DNA from: Dryococelus australis
Taxonomy: Eukaryota > Arthropoda > Insecta > Phasmatodea > Phasmatidae
Assembly (NCBI GenBank): GCA_029891345.1
Contig: CM057000.1
Location: 129,059,338 to 129,123,337 of the forward strand
DNA length: 64,000 bases
Direction: 5' to 3'
The notes below the pieces were generated by a model. It searched no databases. It saw only the letters and a list, made by a program, of their open reading frames with translations, and was not told where the DNA came from. Within the stretch, counting starts at the first letter, position 1; each line of letters begins with the position of its first letter. Of this stretch, positions 59,791 through 64,000 are shown one piece after another. The translations under genes were made by a program, and so were the position numbers.

Positions 59791-60113
59791 AGAATTCTTC
59801 GACTCGATAGCTGTAGCGCAGCTGCGTGTTTACGCGCAGAACGACGTAAAGACTGCTGAAAGGACGCTCTCACATCGGCCATATTTGCCTCTCCTGTTGC
59901 TGTCCGAGGTCGTCCAGTAGCTTTCCTTTTCAATGCAGAACCTGTTTGAAGTTCAACAACCACTTGTGTATCGCTTTTTTTTTTTTTTTTTTTGATAACG
60001 ACGACCGAGCGCGAAGCGGATGCGAAATTCAAGGACAGCTGTCTTAATAGCACACGCACACCATTATACCTTCCGCTTCGCCACTCGCCCATCACGGAGT
60101 GTACGACCACCAC
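59791..60113 (-). pseudogene. Mariner-like (DUF4817) transposase N-terminal fragment
   Basis: In a 230-codon minus-strand ORF, the N-terminal half contains ATGRPRTATGEANMADVRAS followed by FQQSLRRSARKHAAALQLSS, matching the linker and second helix-turn-helix of DUF4817-type transposases (compare SPKKSMRRASCDLQMPR at 40.0 kb). The C-terminal half (59,421-59,790) is unrelated and driven by CGATACC repeats. Confidence 0.55.
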
Positions 60114-60123
60114 TTGACTGATA

Positions 60124-60930
60124 CAGAGTTGCCAGATCTCCCGTATTTCCCGGGTTCTCCCGTATTTTTGGCCTTGTTTTTGCCTAATCTCCCGTATTTG
60201 TATGATAATCTCCCGTAATTATTTAATTTTTTTTTCTGTTGGGAAATTTTAATCCGAGGTGTTGTAGGAATAAAAACAGTTATTCTGTCTTCTATGGACA
60301 ATTTCCATTGGACATTAATCGACAATGAGAAGTGTGTTTTCAATTGAAATCGAATTTCATTTTGTTGTTTGCTTCAATGACGTGCTTCGTTATTTGAAAA
60401 TTTCGCTTTTAGTATTGTATGTGATTGTTCATAATGGCAGGGAGTGAAAAGAAGAATAAGGCGCGACACATGTGCGTGTATTTAACGAAAGGGGAAGAAT
60501 CGTGCATCTGGTCGCGACCAGCGAAAACGAACGCAAGGCGTATTGCCCTCTTTGTAAAAGAGAGTTTTTCATTGCACATGGAGGAAGCAACGACTGCACG
60601 CAACATGCTTCAACTGCAGGTAATAAATCGTATTTATTTAATGGACGCTCTGTTATCCTTGGCTTTATTCGTCTTGCGTCAAGAAACAAGACTTCTGTTG
60701 AACTCGTGGAAACCGAGTTGAAAGTTGTGGTTAATGTCAAGTATTCTTGGAACGAATTTGTTAATTTCGTTCAGAGGCATCCCGAGATTGTAAATTCAAG
60801 CAGATCAAGTTTAAAGTATGAATAATTATTGACGTAATTGCTGTCATTAAACAGTTTTTGAAGTCCCTATTTTCACAACTGAAATCTGCCAATCTCCCTT
60901 AATTTTAGCTTCAAAATCTGGCAAACACTA
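60124..60930 (+). mobile_element. hAT-family element with 8-bp target duplication
   Basis: Left end CAGAGTTGCCAGATCTCCCG; right end, reverse complemented, TAGTGTTTGCCAGATTTTGA. CAG-G-TGCCAG is the hAT terminal pattern. GACTGATA (60,116-60,123) and GAATGATA (60,931-60,938) match at 7 of 8 bases as the target duplication. At 807 bases it is too short for a full transposase: an internally deleted copy. Confidence 0.8.
60434..60825 (+). pseudogene. hAT transposase N-terminal remnant with BED-type zinc finger
   Basis: AYCPLCKREFFIAHGGSNDC followed by TQHASTAGNKS matches the C-x2-C...H-x-H-type BED finger start of hAT transposases (intact relatives end H-x3-5-H/C). The frame begins before it as MAGSEKKNKARHMCVYLTKG and shifts near 60,500. 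The catalytic dimerisation domain is absent. Inference: an old coding copy lost its core. Confidence 0.65.
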
Positions 60931-60980
60931 GAATGATATGATCTTTAAATTGCATTGATGTTAAATGGCATTTCGCGTAC

Positions 60981-61395
60981 TAAAGGCTGTTCACGATAAT
61001 GTGAGCACTTTTGAAATAAACCTTAGAAAAAATTCACTGCCTTTGCCTGCACGGGCGCACATAGTGACATGCGCCCGGCAGAGTTGGTAACGGTTAATGG
61101 AATGTAGTTCCATATCTTAACGTCGAATAAAATATGTAAGGTAACCATCTGTGATGCTTTAAATTATATATTTCGTTTTCTGTTTTTTTTTATACGTGGA
61201 AGTGTAAAAATTATCAGATCTGTAAAATATTTACTTTTATATAAATATCACATTTTCACTTGACCGACGCATGAATAAAATTATGAGGCTAACTGCAATG
61301 TTAATTTTACGAAAGAAGGAAGTATACACGACGTGCATACAAGTAGATCTTAAGCAGGGCTTTCAAAGGCGCTCATTTTACCGTGAACAGTCTAT
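60981..61395. mobile_element. TA-flanked MITE, long class (about 415 bp)
   Basis: Left TAAAGGCTGTTCACGATAAT then GTGAGCACTTTTGAAATAAA; right AGGCGCTCATTTTACCGTGA then ACAGTCTA. Same interior as 61,531 (CACTGCCTTTGCCTGC, ATGCGCCCGGCAGAGTTGGT). Confidence 0.8.
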
Positions 61396-61530
61396 ATTCG
61401 TGACGAACAGGTGTTTTCTTGTATATGGCTTATTTGGTTTTTGATTAGCTTCCCAAATCTGGGAGGTCTTTCTGCCCCATCCCGTATATTCATTATTCTT
61501 TCACATGCAACACAGGTCGCACTCTTCTAA

Positions 61531-61941
61531 TAAAGGCTGTTCACGATAAAGTGAGCACTTTTGAAATAAACAGTCATTGCCCCTGCTTGCATATATTTTA
61601 ATGGGCCCACTGAGTGACATTCGCACAGTAAAATTGATAACTATGGATGAAAAGTAGTTCCTTATCTTAAAGTCGAATAAAAAGTGTTCGGTAACCGTTT
61701 GTGATAAATTAAATTATTTCTTACGCTTTTTTTTTTACGCCTCAGTGTGTAAAATTTAGCAGATTTATAAAATGTTTACTTTTCTAATCATTTCACAGTT
61801 TCACTTTACCGACTCATGACTAAAGTGATGAGGCTCGTGGTAATGTTAAATTTACATAGGGCGAAAGAACACAAAACTTGCATACAAGTAGATCTTAAGC
61901 AGGGCTTTCAAAAGTGCTCAGTTTACCGCGAACAGCCTGTA
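61531..61941. mobile_element. TA-flanked MITE, long class, next to exon 1
   Basis: Left TAAAGGCTGTTCACGATAAA then GTGAGCACTTTTGAAATAAA; right AAAAGTGCTCAGTTTACCGC then GAACAGCCTGTA. Same orientation as the copy at 60,981, about 135 bases away. It ends about 91 bases downstream (in gene order) of the exon 1 donor. Confidence 0.8.
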
Positions 61942-62032
61942 ATGATCGTCAGTTGTGCACGCTGCGCAGCCTGGCAAAGTGTTACGTTAGGAACACTTTG
62001 ACAACGAGAGCGGGACGGCTGCAGTTAGTTAC

Positions 62033-62195
62033 CTATGCCGGCCTGGCCGACGACCCAGGACAGCCGCAGGAACAGCATCACCCCCCATATGTTGAGAATG
62101 TTGCGCACCAGCACGCCCTTGATCCAGCCGAACTTGACGACGCCCTCCGGGTCGGCCGGCCCTTCCGGCGCCTGCGCTATTGGCGGCAGCTGTTG
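62033..62195 (-). CDS. NKCC: NKCC exon 1 of window: end of N-terminal tail and TM1
   Basis: Encodes residues 1-54 of the windowed protein, starting [12 protein letters not shown] and ending in VVGQAGI. The stretch [20 protein letters not shown] is the conserved junction between the cytoplasmic tail and TM1. TM1 ([16 protein letters not shown]) lines the transport path; the broken helix around NIWGVM contributes backbone ligands for K+ and Cl- in the family. The acceptor is TTGTTGCAG at 62,196-62,204; the alternative AG six bases further in would drop QQ. The donor reads ATAG|GTAACT and leaves phase 1. The upstream exon with the start codon and the phosphoregulatory threonines is outside the window. 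A MITE ends only about 90 bp below the donor. Confidence 0.93.
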
Positions 62196-62267
62196 CTGCA
62201 ACAACACAAGAACATTCACCTTTATTTACCTTCCGCACCACGACTGCGAACCTTCACACGCACTCCA

Positions 62268-62662
62268 TTAAGGGTCCTGTGTACTAAAACACGTTTTCTG
62301 TGAGATCGTTGTTTGCGCCTAAACGCCCGTCTCGGTAAATTAATGTTCTGTAAAAACAAAGTTTTGCCAGAAAGGTTAAAGTAACTATTGTCTACATCGC
62401 TGTATTAATGGAGAAAAAACCGTGAGAGTGGTCGAATACCGCATTTTCAAAGCTTGCCTATGAAGTTTCTTCAAGCGGTAAGAGAAAAGTACGATTATAC
62501 GCAGGTAGTTTGAGCCTTGTACTTGCATCGCGTGTAATAAAACCCCACAGTTACGGATCTAGTTGACGTAGGAGCGATGAGGCACTGGGCGTGCGTGTTA
62601 GTGCCGCCCGTATCGCTCCCTCGCTCCTTGACCTTGAGCGCGCAGGTACACAGGACCCTTAA
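62268..62662 (+). mobile_element. TTAA-flanked element with perfect 17-bp ends, copy 1 of a head-to-head pair
   Basis: TTAAGGGTCCTGTGTAC at 62,268 and GTACACAGGACCCTTAA ending 62,662 are perfect inverted repeats including the TTAA target. 395 bases, no ORF of transposase type. TTAA targeting is typical of piggyBac, though piggyBac ends usually begin CCC rather than GGG. Confidence 0.75.
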
Positions 62663-63104
62663 GAGGAGCGTGAACCTGCGCGTCCAAGGTCAAGCTGCGA
62701 GGGAGCGACACGGGCGACGCGTACACGCACGTCTAGTGTCTCATCGCTCCTACGCGCAAGGCGGTGCAGTGTTTCCGTCGTGGTCCTGTACTGTGCAAAT
62801 CTGATCTGCAACAGTGGGATTTTATTACATGCAATGAAAGTCCACAGATGAAACTACGTCCGTATGTTTGTACTTTTCTCGGGCCGCTTAAGAAAAATGC
62901 ATAGGGAAGCTCTAAAAATGCGATATTTGACCATTTTCACGATTTTTTTTCTCCATGAATATACTTAATATGTTAAAAGTAAAAACACAGTCATAGATAA
63001 TAGTTTTTTTTTTTTTTCCCCCAGCAAAAGGTCGTGTTTACAGAACATATACTTAGAGAGATACGCGAATACGCGCAAACAACGATTTCACTTCACTCTC
63101 TTAA
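62659..63104 (-). mobile_element. TTAA-flanked element, copy 2, inverted and sharing the TTAA
   Basis: It is the reverse complement of copy 1 in block order: CGCGTCCAAGGTCAAG, GTCTCATCGCTCCTACGCGC, GGGATTTTATTACATGC, AAAATGCGATATTTGACC, ACGCGCAAACAACGATTTCA (each listed separately). It runs from TTAA at 62,659-62,662 to TTAA at 63,101-63,104. It is closer to the 46,850 copy in some blocks (GCGTAGGAGCGATGAG, GGCGGTGCAGTGTTTCCG). Confidence 0.7.
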
Positions 63105-63920
63105 GGTAGGTAGTTCATCGGTGACAGAGCAAATTGTTCAGACACATGAACTGGGAAGGAATCTGTCTGTTATAGGAAATACGGAAAACCTCCATATTTC
63201 CTATAACTTCGGGTTTCGGGCACAGACAATGCCGTGTCTACACGAAACTTTCTTCGCCAGTGTAACCAGAAAATTAGGCTATAATTTCTGCGGCAGTCAA
63301 GGTTATCCATGTTACCAAGACCTGTTCTTTCAAACATTAAAAATTAGCAACAGGCGTATGTAACACTTAGCAGCACTTAAAATACACTAACTTTAAGAGA
63401 AACTTTATGTGACTAATGGAAATTCAAAAGATATACCAGCTTCACTACGTGAGCATTGTAGGTATGTAGGTCGCGAACTTGCAACTTTTTGACTCAGATT
63501 CAAATCTACCTGAAGTTTAAATAGATACTAAAAATTATTTAAACTAGAAGTACATAAAACTAACTAGGGAATTAACGAAGAGGTTCCGTGAATTCTACGG
63601 AAAGTCCGTTTTTGAAAATCAATGTGTCCGTAATTTTACGGAGAGTTTCCGGATACCTCAGGATTAATTTTAACCAGCACTTTCCCGTAAAATAAAGGCA
63701 TTTTTTTTTTTTTTTTACAGTGTGTATACCACCTCACTCGGTAAAAGAGAAGCTAAAAATTTACCTCCCTGGTCGAGGTCATCAGTGCTTTGGTTATTCC
63801 CAGTACTTTCACACATTTCAAACGAATGAACGCCTGACATTTGCAGCCGCAGCTACCCCGCATGCTCTTGTGAGAACTCCCCACTTACGTCACCTTTCCT
63901 TCAGTGTGTGTGTAGCGACT
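63105..63920. other. Upstream intron, nothing recognised
   Basis: Contains a 12-bp perfect hairpin (TTATAGGAAATA and TATTTCCTATAA, about 63,171-63,207) and a T tract near 63,700. No cotransporter exon seen. Confidence 0.4.
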
Positions 63921-63923
63921 TTT

Positions 63924-64000
63924 CTTCGCCATCGCGGGTCCACGGCTCTCTCTCTTGGCTGGTGTTCCTAGCTTAGCCTTCGCCATCGCGGGTCCACGGC
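63924..64000. repeat. Start of a 54-bp tandem repeat, cut by the window end
   Basis: CTTCGCCATCGCGGGTCCAC then GGC occurs at 63,924 and again at 63,978, identical over the 23 bases visible. Only 1.4 units are inside the window. Confidence 0.5.

Larger units (their letters stand above)
990..62195 (-). other. NKCC: Partial SLC12 Na-K-Cl cotransporter gene, 11 coding exons, both ends outside window
   Basis: Eleven minus-strand exons join in frame into about 635 residues of a cation-chloride cotransporter. Family knowledge: NKCC proteins move Na+, K+ and 2 Cl- together across the plasma membrane, driven by the Na+ gradient, for cell volume control and epithelial salt transport. Seen here: 12 hydrophobic segments in family order, the TM1 motif [13 protein letters not shown], the TM6 motif [16 protein letters not shown], and [10 protein letters not shown] in TM8. 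The paired serines of TM8 are part of the Na+ site in Na+-dependent members. A tyrosine in TM3 (CAMYVVGF) occupies the position that is Tyr in NKCC and His in thiazide-sensitive NCC, so K+ coupling is likely. The start codon and regulatory N-terminus lie beyond 64,000; most of the C-terminal domain lies before 1. Family call is firm; NKCC over NCC is inference. Confidence 0.93.

Noticed and set aside
62029-62241. Arg/Ala-rich minus ORF over exon 1
   Set aside because: Shadow frame of the NKCC exon; the conserved TM1 is in the other frame.
1-64000. CRISPR array, operon or phage-type system
   Set aside because: No regularly spaced identical repeats, no ribosome binding sites and no compact gene strings; the gene is spliced and eukaryotic.

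Overview
The window is eukaryotic, AT-rich, and almost entirely intron. It carries the middle of one large spliced gene on the minus strand. I read 11 coding exons between 62,195 and 990, all with GT-AG borders and compatible codon phases. Joined, they give about 635 residues of a sodium-potassium-chloride cotransporter of the SLC12 family (NKCC type): the end of the cytoplasmic N-terminus, all 12 membrane segments and the start of the cytoplasmic C-terminal domain. The initiator exon(s) lie beyond position 64,000, and the C-terminal exons lie before position 1. No second host gene is convincingly supported.

The protein looks like an insect NKCC. Kilobase-scale introns filled with degenerate Tc1/mariner, DUF4817-type mariner-like, hAT, TTAA-target, jockey-like and tRNA-SINE copies suggest an insect with a mid-size to large genome. 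A polyneopteran such as a stick insect (Timema-like) is my guess, made from general impression only.

Layout from right to left, in the direction of transcription. 64.0-62.2 kb is upstream intron, with the first units of a 54-bp tandem repeat and two TTAA-flanked elements joined head to head. Exon 1 (TM1) is at 62.0 kb. 62-41 kb is a 20.7-kb intron rich in DNA transposons: seven copies of a TA-flanked MITE family in two length classes, a hAT copy with a visible target duplication, two Tc1-like pseudogenes, mariner-like fragments, another TTAA-flanked element, a tRNA SINE and a palindromic unknown element. Exon 2 (TM2, exactly 96 bp) is at 41.2 kb. 41-34.5 kb holds a mariner-like pseudogene with long inverted repeats and a jockey-like reverse transcriptase fragment. 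Exons 3-6 (TM3-TM7 and the cysteine-containing loop) lie at 34.5-30.3 kb. 30.3-19.7 kb is an intron with GC-rich blocks that look like LTR-retroelement debris, including a retropepsin-like ORF. Exons 7 and 8 (TM8-TM10) lie at 19.7-18.5 kb. 18.5-9.2 kb contains SINEs, LTR-like debris and a pair of Harbinger-like termini. Exon 9 (TM11-12) is at 9.1 kb. A duplicated TA-flanked MITE lies at 7.0-8.6 kb. Exons 10 and 11 (C-terminal domain) are at 5.7 kb and 1.1 kb.

No CRISPR array, operon or bacterial-type system is present. The most interesting material is the mobile-element structure inside one gene and the cotransporter's exon architecture. Repeat identities are by eye; no alignment was run.
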